DNA from: Chitinophagaceae bacterium DXS
GTDB taxonomy: Bacteria > Bacteroidota > Bacteroidia > Chitinophagales > Chitinophagaceae
Reading direction: 5' to 3'
DNA: 64,000 nucleotides
Assembly: GCA_030345135.1 (NCBI GenBank)
Contig: CP128386.1
Span: forward strand, 4,098,667-4,162,666
In this document: piece by piece, positions 8,798 through 18,044 of the stretch
Layout of the letters: every line of letters begins with the position of its first letter
Position numbering within the stretch: position 1 is the stretch's first letter
The notes under the pieces: model-generated
What the model was told of the DNA's origin: nothing
Database searches by the model: none
What the model saw: the letters and a program-made list of their open reading frames with translations, nothing else
Translations under genes and position numbers: made by a program

Positions 8798-10213
8798 CTA
8801 TTGCACGATGGGCCTTTGCACCAGCGACGTGTCCGATGGAAATGAAGGCACGATATATCCACCCGAATCCAGTTTTGCCGAGGGGAATTGTTTTTGCAGC
8901 TCTGCCCATAGTGTCTTATCTACTTTAGTTTGATACAAATAAATTCGTTTCAGTTGCTTTAGCTGTGCCAGTGGTTTTATGCCATTGGCGGTAACAGCCG
9001 TGCCTACTAAATTAAGATAACGCAATTTGGACAGGTTGTTTAATTTGCTCAAATCCTTATCGGTAATTAACGTATGATCAAGAAACAGTTTAATGAGTGA
9101 GGTGCATTGCGCGATTGCGTCAAGGGCAGCATCGTTAGTATTGGTATTGCTCAGCTTTAAACTAACCAGCTGCTTTTTTAATTGTACGATCAATTGCAGC
9201 TTTTCAGGCGTTATCACTGTATCATTCAGAAAATTAACCTGCAGGTAATTGGAGTTCTGTGCAACGGGTATTACAATTGCACCGGCTTTCCTGAGCGCAT
9301 CAATTGTTTTTTCATCCGCCTTCGTTACCTGCTCTGCAGGAATATCCTTATCTGCTATAGTCGCAGAACCTTCTTCAGAAGAGCCGCCTTCAGCATTTTG
9401 GAAAGATAACAGTACCGGCTTTATGCTATCAGCCTGTGGCAATTGATTGACTTTTTTATCGAAAGGAGCACCGTTACCGATCCACCATTTTATAACTGTA
9501 ATTTCTTTCTGAGTGAGTTGGGGCTTCTCCTTTGGCGACATATGATGTTCATCTTCCCGCGGTAGCAACACTCTTTTAATGATCTCACTTTCATCCGTAT
9601 TTCCGGGTTTGATTACCACACCATCCTTTCCACCTTTCATCAATAACTCTTGCTGATCCATGCGAAGTTTACCTTTCTGTTTTGTTGGTCCATGGCAACT
9701 AAAGCATTTTTCCGCGAGTATAGGTTGAACAAGATCGTTGTACGCCATTGCCTGCTGCACATCGGGAATAGGTTTGCGTTTAAACTTAGCATCTGCCTTT
9801 CCTTCAAGGGCGCTTGTGAGGTAGTCGGCTCCGTGTGTGAGATTACCACCAAGATGTCCGGTAATAATGATTAGCAACACAAGCGCACCGCTCATTATTT
9901 TATAGATCTTGTCGCGCCTGTTGTTAATTCGGCGCACATATAATAATGCCGAAACAATCGCAACGCCAAAGCCCATCCACATGTGCCAGCTAATTGCTGA
10001 CCTGTCGTATTCACCGCTTAGTGACAATAAGTATCCTGTAATACAAGAAGCAAACGCACTTAACATACCAATCAGTAAAGAGATGGTAACAGCTTCTGAA
10101 AGGCCGGCATATTTTTCTTTTGTAGAAAGATATTGCATGAGCAACGCTATCAGCAAAATGCCAATAGGCAGATGAACCAAAACGGGGTGAAAACGACCAA
10201 GAAATTCAAGCAT
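8798..10213 (-). CDS. DUF2231 membrane domain fused to planctomycete-type cytochrome c domain and leucine-rich tail
   Basis: The 471-residue protein starts with four predicted membrane helices (about residues 10-130) resembling DUF2231, including FHPVLVHLPIGILL. A c-type haem motif CFSCH follows at 170-174 in a planctomycete cytochrome c (PSCyt1-like) domain ending near KWWIGNGAPF. The C-terminal part (about 340-440) has short leucine-rich repeats of the L..L..LRYLNLVGT type. It probably sits in the inner membrane with the haem domain in the periplasm and moves electrons to or from a partner. Its gene ends about 20 bases before the GH95-like frame I chose, so the two are co-transcribed. The electron partner is unknown. 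Confidence 0.8.
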   Translation of the reverse strand: MLEFLGRFHPVLVHLPIGILLIALLMQYLSTKEKYAGLSEAVTISLLIGMLSAFASCITGYLLSLSGEYDRSAISWHMWMGFGVAIVSALLYVRRINNRRDKIYKIMSGALVLLIIITGHLGGNLTHGADYLTSALEGKADAKFKRKPIPDVQQAMAYNDLVQPILAEKCFSCHGPTKQKGKLRMDQQELLMKGGKDGVVIKPGNTDESEIIKRVLLPREDEHHMSPKEKPQLTQKEITVIKWWIGNGAPFDKKVNQLPQADSIKPVLLSFQNAEGGSSEEGSATIADKDIPAEQVTKADEKTIDALRKAGAIVIPVAQNSNYLQVNFLNDTVITPEKLQLIVQLKKQLVSLKLSNTNTNDAALDAIAQCTSLIKLFLDHTLITDKDLSKLNNLSKLRYLNLVGTAVTANGIKPLAQLKQLKRIYLYQTKVDKTLWAELQKQFPSAKLDSGGYIVPSFPSDTSLVQRPIVQ

Positions 10214-10219
10214 GTTTTT

Positions 10220-10334
10220 AGCTTTCAGCTGTCAGCCTTGAGCTGTCAGCAACTCGTAATATTCTTAAAATTTATTTTTCATTTTACAGTCATTCATAAA
10301 ATGTGAAAAGCTGACTGCTGATAGCTCACAGCTA
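10220..10334. repeat. AGCTGATAGCT-type dispersed short repeats
   Basis: The spacer contains GCTTTCAGCTGTCAGC, GAGCTGTCAGC and AGCTGACTGCTGATAGCTCA, all variants of an AGCTGAYAGCT motif that recurs in many spacers of this window. They run up to the stop of the next gene. Confidence 0.6.
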
Positions 10335-11264
10335 CGCATAGCGTTTCCTCAACGTTTGCATCATATGCACATTAATTGCCCATTGGTCAGCCACCGGCTG
10401 GCGCGTATAAGGTAATGAAGGCATATAATCCATCGGACCGAATTCTGTCAGAACTGTCAGAACCTCGCCTTTTTGTTTTTTCATTTCTACAACTTTATCC
10501 CACCAGGCGAAATGTGCATTTACGGCATCGGCCCATTCAGGCGCACGGGGATCATTCACTTGTGGTCCTTCAGGATGACCAATGCGTGCATGAATATGAT
10601 CAACTCTTTCCAGCGTTTTATCTACAGTCCTCTGTTGATCATGCAGTAAACTTTCACTCACATTGCACCAATGTGACACGTCAAAAGTTATACGCAGTTC
10701 CGGAACTTTTTCAATATACTGTTTCGCAACAGGTGCCGCGAACAACATGCGTGAACGATGTGTTTCATGGCAGATCTTAATGCCTGTCTTTTTGGACAAT
10801 TGTGTTGTATGATCAATCAATTGCCTGTTCTCATCAAATGAAAAATAATCACGGCCAGAATGACAATTAATGTACAATGGTTTCTGGATCGTGTTTGTTG
10901 CAGCAGCGTCAATCATCATTTTAAAATGATCGAAGTGTTTATCAAAATCACTTTCATGTCCCGCACACAGAAAACCAACTTCCAGTGAATACTTCTTTAA
11001 TGCTGCAAACAGTTCATCCTGGTCTTTCTTTTCCACCGGCCACCAAATCTCAATGCCGTCGTAACCTTCCTTCTTTACTTTCTCACAATATTCGTCCATC
11101 GATCCTTCAAAGCCCCAGTTGGTAGCAAGTACTTTTAAGCTAAAGCCTGTATTCATATTGTTGGTTTGTTGTTGTGGTAACGCAAAACTGTCTAAAGATG
11201 TTAAAAATAAAGCAGTTGTTGCAGATACTGATGAAGCAAGAAAATTTCTTCGGGAAAAAAGCAT
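10332..11264 (-). CDS. Tat-exported sugar phosphate isomerase/epimerase-like TIM-barrel protein
   Basis: The 310-residue protein opens with a twin-arginine signal, SRRNFLASSVSATTALFL (residues 4-21), so it is probably folded in the cytoplasm and exported. The rest is an AP-endonuclease-2/xylose-isomerase-like TIM barrel: YDGIEIWWP near 70, KICHETHRSRM, ITFDVSHW and VDHIHARIGHPEG. These supply the His, Glu and Asp residues typical of the metal site. It lies between the cytochrome fusion and the DUF1501 gene in the same orientation. A periplasmic keto-sugar isomerase or epimerase role fits, but the substrate is unknown. Confidence 0.8.
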   Translation of the reverse strand: MLFSRRNFLASSVSATTALFLTSLDSFALPQQQTNNMNTGFSLKVLATNWGFEGSMDEYCEKVKKEGYDGIEIWWPVEKKDQDELFAALKKYSLEVGFLCAGHESDFDKHFDHFKMMIDAAATNTIQKPLYINCHSGRDYFSFDENRQLIDHTTQLSKKTGIKICHETHRSRMLFAAPVAKQYIEKVPELRITFDVSHWCNVSESLLHDQQRTVDKTLERVDHIHARIGHPEGPQVNDPRAPEWADAVNAHFAWWDKVVEMKKQKGEVLTVLTEFGPMDYMPSLPYTRQPVADQWAINVHMMQTLRKRYA

Positions 11265-11265
11265 G

Positions 11266-11300
11266 CGATGTACGATTTACGAAGTACGATGTACGATGTG
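11266..11300. repeat. TACGAAGTACGA-type dispersed repeat
   Basis: Tandem variants of GTACGATTTACGAAGTACGA lie directly upstream of the isomerase start. The same word family occurs at 17771-17871, 45739-45770, 46293-46322 and 48641-48782. Confidence 0.55.
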
Positions 11301-11380
11301 TTCAATGCAAAACTTTTCATAGAACACACGCCTTCTTAATTTAAATATTGATTTATTGAAACTATCTAACCTCGGCACTA

Positions 11381-11473
11381 AAAGCTGATTGCTGATAGCT
11401 AATAGCTTATAGCTGACAGCTGACAGCCTTCTTCCTGATACCTCACACCTGATACCTGACAGCTGGTACCTAC
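11381..11473. repeat. AGCTGATAGCT / CCTGATACCT dispersed repeat cluster
   Basis: About 90 bases made almost entirely of AGCTGATTGCTGATAGCTAA-like words, followed by CTGATACCTCACACC and CTGATACCTGACAGC. The same two word types reappear together at 46384-46455. Confidence 0.6.
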
Positions 11474-12975
11474 CCAACAATATCCGTCAGCACCCTTCCC
11501 TTCACATCTGTCAACCTGAATGGCCTTCCCTGGAAAGGATAGGTGAATTGTTCATGATCGAAGCCAAGCTGATTTAAGATGGTAGCCTGTACATCAAACG
11601 GTTCCACTTTGTTGGTCACAGCACTATAGCCAATTTCATCGGTTTCGCCGTATGAGTGTCCTTTTTTGATGCCACCGCCTGCCATCCAGATAGAAAATGC
11701 TTCAGTATGATGGTCGCGACCTTTGAACGGATTTTGTTTTCCTTCCCTGTTTTCCATCATCGGCGTGCGACCGAATTCTCCACCCCAAATTACCAGCGTT
11801 TCATCAAGGAGGCCCCGTTGTTTCAGGTCGAGGATCAATGCAGTTTTCGCTTTATCTACCTGGCGACATTTATTGATGAATCCAACATCTATCGCAGTAG
11901 AAGAATCAGTACCATGACTATCCCAACCCCAATCAAATAATTGAACAAAACGCACACCTTTCTCCACCAGTTTTCTTGCAAGCAGCACATTATTGGCGAA
12001 GCAGGCTTTGCCTGGCTGTGTGCCATACATATCATGAATATACTGCGGTTCGTTATTGATGTTCATGACTTCCGGAACAGAGATCTGCATGTTATACGCC
12101 ATCTCATATTGGGATATGCGCGAAAGAATTTCCGGATCGTTGAACTCCTTATATGATTCTTCGTTCACTTTATTAATAGCATCAATGGAAGCTTTACGCA
12201 GGTCTCTGTCCATACCATGCGGGTCTTCAATAAACAGAACCGGATCGCCTTCGCTTCGGCACTGCACACCCTGGTATACACTTGGTAAAAACCCGCTGCC
12301 CCAAACGCTTTTTCCTGCATCAGGGAAACGCCCACCGCTTGTCAGAACGACAAAACCAGGTAGATTCTGATTTTCACTACCCAATCCATATGTCACCCAC
12401 GAACCAATACTTGGTCTTCCCAAACGTGGTGTACCAGTGTGCATCAGCAACTGTGCCGGCGCATGATTGAACTGATCGGTAGTCATGGATTTGATGATGG
12501 TTACTTCATCGGCGATGGTTGAAAAATGCGGTAGATTTTCACTTATCCATAACCTGCTTTCTCCGTGCTGGGCAAATTTTGCCTGCGGACCGAGCATCTT
12601 AGGAACACCTCTTATGAAGGCAAATTTCTTTCCCGCGAGCAAAGATGGCGGACATTCCTGTCCATCCATTTTCATCAACTCGGGCTTATAATCAAACAGC
12701 TCAAGCTGAGAAGGTGCGCCTGCCATGTGCATATAAATAACGCTCTTCGCCTTTCCGGGAAATTGCGGAAGCTTCGGCAACAACGGGTGCGCCGGGTCAA
12801 ATGCAATTGGTGCAGTTGCAGTAGATTTACTATTGCAGCCGAACAATGCAGCTAAAGCAAGTCCGCCCATACCCATTGCACTTTCTTTTAAAAAGTGACG
12901 GCGCGTGTGTAACCGAAGCGCAGTATGCTCCGCCTCTTTCACCAACCGCTGATTATGTATTTCTTGTCGCGTCAT
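11470..12975 (-). CDS. DUF1501 family protein, Tat-exported
   Basis: The 501-residue protein has a twin-arginine signal TRRHFLKESAMGMGG near residue 24 and a possible lipobox (LFGC). The body matches DUF1501, a sulfatase/alkaline-phosphatase-like fold: SVIYMHMAGAPSQLELFDYK, FAQHGESRLW, LPGFVVLTSGG, FDWGWDSHG, WGGEFGRTPM and GRDHHTEAFS, which supply the conserved Asp and His residues. DUF1501 proteins are regularly encoded beside DUF1549/DUF1553 proteins, and that partner lies just upstream here. Their biochemical role is not established. The setting suggests a periplasmic step in glycan catabolism. Confidence 0.85.
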   Translation of the reverse strand: MTRQEIHNQRLVKEAEHTALRLHTRRHFLKESAMGMGGLALAALFGCNSKSTATAPIAFDPAHPLLPKLPQFPGKAKSVIYMHMAGAPSQLELFDYKPELMKMDGQECPPSLLAGKKFAFIRGVPKMLGPQAKFAQHGESRLWISENLPHFSTIADEVTIIKSMTTDQFNHAPAQLLMHTGTPRLGRPSIGSWVTYGLGSENQNLPGFVVLTSGGRFPDAGKSVWGSGFLPSVYQGVQCRSEGDPVLFIEDPHGMDRDLRKASIDAINKVNEESYKEFNDPEILSRISQYEMAYNMQISVPEVMNINNEPQYIHDMYGTQPGKACFANNVLLARKLVEKGVRFVQLFDWGWDSHGTDSSTAIDVGFINKCRQVDKAKTALILDLKQRGLLDETLVIWGGEFGRTPMMENREGKQNPFKGRDHHTEAFSIWMAGGGIKKGHSYGETDEIGYSAVTNKVEPFDVQATILNQLGFDHEQFTYPFQGRPFRLTDVKGRVLTDIVG

Positions 12976-13146
12976 ATTAAGCTATTAGTGGTCAGCTATC
13001 AGCCATCAGCCGATCGCAATTAATCACCACATTTTATTAATCATTTTACACCCACATTTGCACATTCGCACATCTATCAATTCGCACACATTTTCAATTC
13101 TCCCCGCCTGAATGACGTCAGTCGGGCAGGAATTTTTAACTGTCAA

Positions 13147-15870
13147 TTAATTTTTTGTTACTACTTCGTCCAAATTCAGCATCGCATTTGCAACTACAAC
13201 CAGCGCCGCGAAATCCGGTGTTGTATTGTCTTCCTCTGTCATTTCTTTTGCCTTGCTTATATCTTTCGTGAATTTTTGTTTTGCTTCGTTATAGAGCGTT
13301 ACCAACACCTGTAATTTTTGTTGCTCTAACGGTTTGTAAAGCATCAATTCATAGCCTTTGGAAATTTGCTGTTGAACGGTGTTTCCAGCCGACTGCATGC
13401 GCTTTGCAAAATGCCTTGCAACGTCAACATATGCTTCATCATTTAATGTAACCAGTGCCTGCAGCGGCGTGTTGGTTCTAATTCTCCGTGCCATACAAAC
13501 TTCTCTTGCGCCACCGTCAAAAGTGATCATTGACGGATAAGGTGCAGTACGTTTCCAAAAGGTATATACACCACGTCTGTATTGTTCATTGTTAATGCTT
13601 TGTACCCATTCAGCACCGTTGTAAGGCGATTGCCAGATCCCTTTAGGTTGAAATGGAAATACGCTCGGACCATATAATTCTTCATTCATCACACCGCCGA
13701 TATTCAATGCCTGGTCACGTACTTGTTCTGCACTTAGTCTTACGCGTGCTCCCCTTGCATACCATTTATTGTAGAGATCTTTTTCGCGTAGCTCAGGCGT
13801 CAATTTTGAATCTTGTCTATAAGTTGCACTCATTACCATTTTCTTCAATAATTTCTTTACGCTCCAATTGTCTTCGTTCATGAAGTTGTAAGACAGGTAA
13901 TCAAGCAATTCGCGGTGAGTTGGGGTAACACCCTGCGTACCCATGTCTTCCAAAGTTTCTACTATGCCTGCACCAAACAATTGCTCCCACATGCGGTTCA
14001 CCAATGTCCTTGAAACAAGCGGGTTTTGTTTGTCGGTTAAAAACATTGCAAGGCCCAACCTGTTTGCAGGCGCCTTCGCAGGCATGGCAGCAGCAAATAT
14101 GTGGGGAATGGAAGGTTTTACTTCTTTGCCTTTTACCAGCCAGTTTCCTCTTTCAAACACATAAGTCGGGCGATACATATCATCCGGATTATCCATCATC
14201 ACAGGCGTAGTTGGAGCATTTGCGGTCAATAACTTCCAGAACAGTTTATTATTCGTTTCATAGTCTTTTGTTCCTTTACCCGGAAATTGTTGTGTAAAGT
14301 GCAGCCAATCGAACATCATTCCGTTTTGATCAGGCTTTACGATAGTCGGATTCTCGTAAGTCAGATAAATATCATGAACACCGCTTTGCATCAGAAAATC
14401 AACCGGGCTAATTTGCCAGCCCCTGGTTGGCTGTATATTGATCTTCACAAATACAGGACCGTTAGTTGAGTCAAGGTGCATGCTTAAAACTCCGCTGGTC
14501 AATCCGCTTGTGTATCGCAGTATAAGTTGATTTGTATTTTGAAGATCAACTTGTTTAAAACGTGCGGATGAATGATTTCTCATTGCCAGCCACTTGGTAT
14601 CGGCAAGTGAACTGCTAACGTATTTATCTGATGTAAGTGAATTGATGGATGGTTGCCATGTTTTTATAAAGCGCTCAATATCTTTTGCTCTTTTTTCAGA
14701 ACTTTCCTTGGTAAGCCACGCAGTTAATGAGGTCAGCTCATTTGTCAACGTATCGTTGAATGTGCGCAACAGCGGATAATCGGCTTCTGTATCTTCATCA
14801 CGGCTATTGTTAAAGTAAGCCATGAATTTATAATACTCATCATGTTTAAACGGGTCATACGGGTGACTATGGCATTGCACACAAGAGAAAGTGGTGCCCA
14901 TTACCGCTTCCCAGGTGGTATTTACACGATCAATAATAGCAGCTGTTCTGAATTCCTCATTATCAGTTCCACCCTCATCATTGGTCATGGTATTCCGATG
15001 AAAAGCTGTGGCTATATATTGTGCATCGGTTGGATTTGGCAGCAAATCGCCTGCAACCTGTTCTGTTAAAAACTGATCGTAAGGTTTGTCTGAATTGAAA
15101 GCTTTTATCAGCCAGTCACGATAACGCCAGATGCTTCTTACATCATCACGTTCATAGCCTTTTGTATCAGCGTAGCGGGAAAGATCCATCCACATGGCTG
15201 TCCAACGTTCACCAAAATGTGGCGACGCCAACAATGAATCAACCAGCGTTTCATAAGCCCGCGGCCCGTTATCCTGTAGAAACTTTTTAGCAACATTTTC
15301 AGATGGTTGCATGCCTGTGAGATCGAGGCTCACGCGACGAAGCAATGTTGCCTTGTCAGCTTCGGGTGAAGGTTGCAATTTTTGCTCTTCCAGCTTTTGA
15401 TAGATAAACTTATCAATATCATTCTTCGCCCATTTATTGTCAACGTCGGGCACTGCAGTTTTCTTTACCGGTACATAAGCCCAGTGTTCGCCCCATTGCG
15501 CTCCTTGTTTCACCCATTTACGCAGAATTGCAATTTCATCCTTGCTCAGCGGCTCATGTTTAAAAGGCATCCGCTCTTCAGGATCATCAAGTGTTAAGCG
15601 CCTGATCATTTCGCTTCCATCCGGATCTCCTGGAATAATAGCTGGCTGACCTGACTCGGTCTTTGCCAATGCTTCTTCCCTAAACAGCAAACTGAAGCCA
15701 CCTTTGGCTTTTACACCACCATGGCAGGAAATACATTTGCGGTTAAGAATAGGCTTTACCTGCGTGCTGTAATCAATCTTGTCTTCCTTTGTTACACACG
15801 TAAAAAACAAAACTGCTGCCGCAAGGGCAATACTTATCAGGGCAATTTTACTATGTAAGATTTTTTGCAT
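13147..15870 (-). CDS. DUF1549/DUF1553 protein with planctomycete-type cytochrome c motif
   Basis: The 907-residue protein has an N-terminal hydrophobic signal (residues 8-25, Cys25 as possible lipid anchor). A PSCyt1-like domain follows, with the haem-binding motif CISCH at 46-50 and MPFKHEPLSKDEI. DUF1549 spans about 145-350 with a second CxxCH (CVQCH, 330-334). An insert resembling a carbohydrate-binding domain comes next, then DUF1553 at about 610-870, with VNRMWEQLFG and RRGVYTFWKRTAPYPS. Such proteins are abundant in Planctomycetes and found in some Bacteroidota. Function is unknown, but the haem motifs indicate a periplasmic redox role, probably with the DUF1501 protein. A LacI-like palindrome lies about 165 bases upstream. 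Confidence 0.85.
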   Translation of the reverse strand: MQKILHSKIALISIALAAAVLFFTCVTKEDKIDYSTQVKPILNRKCISCHGGVKAKGGFSLLFREEALAKTESGQPAIIPGDPDGSEMIRRLTLDDPEERMPFKHEPLSKDEIAILRKWVKQGAQWGEHWAYVPVKKTAVPDVDNKWAKNDIDKFIYQKLEEQKLQPSPEADKATLLRRVSLDLTGMQPSENVAKKFLQDNGPRAYETLVDSLLASPHFGERWTAMWMDLSRYADTKGYERDDVRSIWRYRDWLIKAFNSDKPYDQFLTEQVAGDLLPNPTDAQYIATAFHRNTMTNDEGGTDNEEFRTAAIIDRVNTTWEAVMGTTFSCVQCHSHPYDPFKHDEYYKFMAYFNNSRDEDTEADYPLLRTFNDTLTNELTSLTAWLTKESSEKRAKDIERFIKTWQPSINSLTSDKYVSSSLADTKWLAMRNHSSARFKQVDLQNTNQLILRYTSGLTSGVLSMHLDSTNGPVFVKINIQPTRGWQISPVDFLMQSGVHDIYLTYENPTIVKPDQNGMMFDWLHFTQQFPGKGTKDYETNNKLFWKLLTANAPTTPVMMDNPDDMYRPTYVFERGNWLVKGKEVKPSIPHIFAAAMPAKAPANRLGLAMFLTDKQNPLVSRTLVNRMWEQLFGAGIVETLEDMGTQGVTPTHRELLDYLSYNFMNEDNWSVKKLLKKMVMSATYRQDSKLTPELREKDLYNKWYARGARVRLSAEQVRDQALNIGGVMNEELYGPSVFPFQPKGIWQSPYNGAEWVQSINNEQYRRGVYTFWKRTAPYPSMITFDGGAREVCMARRIRTNTPLQALVTLNDEAYVDVARHFAKRMQSAGNTVQQQISKGYELMLYKPLEQQKLQVLVTLYNEAKQKFTKDISKAKEMTEEDNTTPDFAALVVVANAMLNLDEVVTKN

Positions 15871-16032
15871 GCGAAATCGTTATGTGCTTTTTACGGTTAG
15901 CGTATTCTTTTATCGTGCTACTTGTAAATCTCAAACAGTGTTTGGTACGTTTTTCTGGCTTCAATCCTTTCTCGTAAAAGCAGGTAAATTTAAATTCTTC
16001 CTTTCATAAATGATCACTTTGCAGCAGTTTCC

Positions 16033-16044
16033 GCAAACGGTTGC
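16033..16044. promoter_or_regulatory. Candidate LacI-family operator (GCAAACGGTTGC)
   Basis: The 12-mer is an imperfect palindrome centred on CG. Near-identical copies stand upstream of two other genes of the island (21179-21190 and 23767-23778). It precedes the DUF1549/DUF1553 gene. The rest of the 369-base spacer 15871-16239 shows only the inverted repeat listed next. Confidence 0.45.
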
Positions 16045-16131
16045 ATAAATGTGGCACCGTTAGTACACAATCCAAATGCTAAATGTATTTAGAATCAATT
16101 TTTTATGCCTATGAGTTTATTTACAAAGTAA

Positions 16132-16236
16132 AAATTCAAAAGTCAAAATTCAAAAGCCTTAACTGATACTTGCTGCATTAATGCATCTTGCTCACAATCA
16201 AGGTTTTAAATTTTGACTTTTTACTTTTGAATTTTG
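16132..16236. repeat. Inverted repeat of AAAATTCAAAAGTC words
   Basis: AATTCAAAAGTCAAAATTC at about 16134-16152 is mirrored by GACTTTTTACTTTTGAATTTT near 16215-16235. The arms are very A/T-rich and about 60 bases apart. It sits just past the stop of the GH29 gene, so it may help end transcription. Related AGTCAAAATGCAAAA words occur at 33040-33068. Confidence 0.4.
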
Positions 16237-16239
16237 CCT

Positions 16240-17721
16240 TTATTTCCCGGTATTATTCATCTTAATCACATAAGCATACTGGCTTTTGATTTTATTGGGA
16301 TCGAATTCGGGAAGACTAACTATCACATTTTTTCCATCCTGTTTCCATTGCAGACTTTCTTTGGTATCTAACAATTGCAGTACTGCGTTTTGATCGAGTG
16401 TAATATCCTTTATGGTAAACTTCCTGTCGGACGGCCATTTCGGTATAATAGCGTATAAGTTGTTCGCTGTTGGGTTGTAGGTAAAGAAGCATTCCTGCAC
16501 CGCATAACCAGGTTCGGGATCAATCGTAAGCTTCAGCATCAGGTCCTCAACTGTTTTAAAATCATCCTTTTTGGGTTTGTAGTCAGTTTTGCCTTCGCTC
16601 CATTGATGTGGTCTTTTCCAACGCACGGTGCTGTAAATAGCCTCGTTGTTAATTTTCATCCAATCGCCCATCTGGAGTAATCTTTCCTGCATAATAGGCG
16701 GAATTTTGCCGTGCTCATCAGGACCAATATCCAGCAGAAAATTACCACCGCGGCTTACCTTATCAACCAGGCTGATAATTAACGACTGGGTGGAATTGTA
16801 ATCCCACGCGTCTTCTTCGCGGTTATATCCGTAGGAATATCCCATGCCACGGCTCTCTTCCCAGGCGTGATTGGGAAAATCAAGCTCGGGCTGATATTCA
16901 GGTGTAAAGAACCCGGCATGTTTAAACCTGTTGTCCTTTCCCCAACGATCATTCACCACCAGCCTGTCTTTAACCGGACTTTCATTAAATGCCCAGGTCA
17001 GGAATTCCTGCGATTTCCATCTTTCCGCGGGAAGCTCCCATTCGCCGTCAGTCCAGAATACATCGGGTTTATAAGTCGTGATCACATCTTTCATTTGCGG
17101 CCACATATGATTTTTAATGTAGGCGTCTTTATCCTTTAACCAAAGTGGATTGTACCATTCGTACAATGAATAATACATACCAGGATGTACAGAAGTTTTT
17201 CTTAATGCAGTAAAAAGATCGCCGAGTAAGTCACGCTTAGGCCCTACCTCTGCAGCGTTCCACGGAAATCCCCAATCCCTGCTGGCATCTTTGCTTGGCC
17301 ATAAAGCATAGCCATCATGATGTTTGGATGTAAGCACTACATACTTTGCCCCTGATGATTCAATTACTTTGGCCCATTCATCGGGATTATACAATTCAGC
17401 TTTGAATTGCGGCGCGAGCTGATAGTAGGTTGTGCCTGCTCCAAATTTTTTATTATGATAATCTACAACAGCTCCTTTAAAAGCTTTTGTCTGCAACCAG
17501 TACTGATACCATTCGGAATAATTTCCTTTGGGTGCATACCCCGGAACGGAATAAACGCCCCAGTGAATAAAGATCCCAAACTTGGCGTCAAGATACCATT
17601 GTGGTGTTGGGCGCTTATCAAGACTCTCCCAATTGGGCTGATAAGTCTGGGCAGAAAGATTGGTAACAAAAGCAGCAGTTACCATACATACAGCGAGAAG
17701 ACAATTTTTTTTCATGTACAT
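16240..17721 (-). CDS. Alpha-L-fucosidase, GH29 (second, divergent copy)
   Basis: The 493-residue protein has a signal peptide (ending near LSAQ, residue 25) and classic GH29 motifs: AKFGIFIHWGVYSVPGY (46-62), LTSKHHDGYALWPS (130-143) and VFWTDGEWEL, with Asp225 the likely nucleophile. It differs strongly from the GH29 at 5125-6477, so the two probably prefer different fucosyl linkages. Expected to act in the periplasm on fucose-capped oligosaccharides. The leader directly before the start carries an AACGTTAGG motif shared with the esterase gene ending at 29743. Confidence 0.9.
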   Translation of the reverse strand: MYMKKNCLLAVCMVTAAFVTNLSAQTYQPNWESLDKRPTPQWYLDAKFGIFIHWGVYSVPGYAPKGNYSEWYQYWLQTKAFKGAVVDYHNKKFGAGTTYYQLAPQFKAELYNPDEWAKVIESSGAKYVVLTSKHHDGYALWPSKDASRDWGFPWNAAEVGPKRDLLGDLFTALRKTSVHPGMYYSLYEWYNPLWLKDKDAYIKNHMWPQMKDVITTYKPDVFWTDGEWELPAERWKSQEFLTWAFNESPVKDRLVVNDRWGKDNRFKHAGFFTPEYQPELDFPNHAWEESRGMGYSYGYNREEDAWDYNSTQSLIISLVDKVSRGGNFLLDIGPDEHGKIPPIMQERLLQMGDWMKINNEAIYSTVRWKRPHQWSEGKTDYKPKKDDFKTVEDLMLKLTIDPEPGYAVQECFFTYNPTANNLYAIIPKWPSDRKFTIKDITLDQNAVLQLLDTKESLQWKQDGKNVIVSLPEFDPNKIKSQYAYVIKMNNTGK

Positions 17722-17739
17722 AACAGGCTAAACGTTAGG
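17722..17739 (-). promoter_or_regulatory. Shared leader motif (AACAGG-CTAAACGTTAGG)
   Basis: This 18-base segment abuts the GH29 start codon. It is almost identical to 31192-31210, which abuts the start of the secreted esterase gene (one insertion and one substitution). A short conserved segment so close to two starts suggests an operator or translational element. Confidence 0.35.
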
Positions 17740-17770
17740 TGTTTTAATGATGGAAGATAATGAAAAAGCA

Positions 17771-17871
17771 AGTACGAGCTACGAAGTACGAAGCACGCAA
17801 AGTTGAAGAGCTCTAATTACTTTTAACACCTTCAAACAGACAAAGTACGATTTACGAAGTACGAAGTACCT
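17771..17871. repeat. TACGAAGTACGA-type dispersed repeats
   Basis: Two clusters (17771-17800 and 17843-17871) of GAGCTACGAAGTACGAAG and GTACGATTTACGAAGTACGA words. The rest of the 323-base spacer 17722-18044 holds the leader motif and a terminator. Confidence 0.55.
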
Positions 17872-17978
17872 GACCTCGGACAGCATCATAAATATTAAGC
17901 AAAGTCAAAGCCTTCGTCGCTTTGCGCCGCTCCGATTCGCCGCGCCCGCCGCGTGAAAACCTCCGCATGAAACAACAA

Positions 17979-18011
17979 AAAACCCCGTAGAAGAAACCTT
18001 CCCGGGGCTTT
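17979..18011 (-). terminator. Rho-independent terminator of the DUF6067-like gene
   Basis: Read on the minus strand, AAAGCCCCG (18003-18011) and CGGGGTTTT (17979-17987) form a GC-rich stem with a T run at the end. It stands 33 bases past the gene's stop codon. Confidence 0.6.
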
Positions 18012-18044
18012 GCCATTTAAAAAACATCACACATATTTCTACTG

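Noticed and set aside
10376-10780. Plus-strand open frame of 134 codons opposite the Tat-exported isomerase gene
   Set aside because: It lies entirely within a well-supported gene on the other strand and shows no domain.
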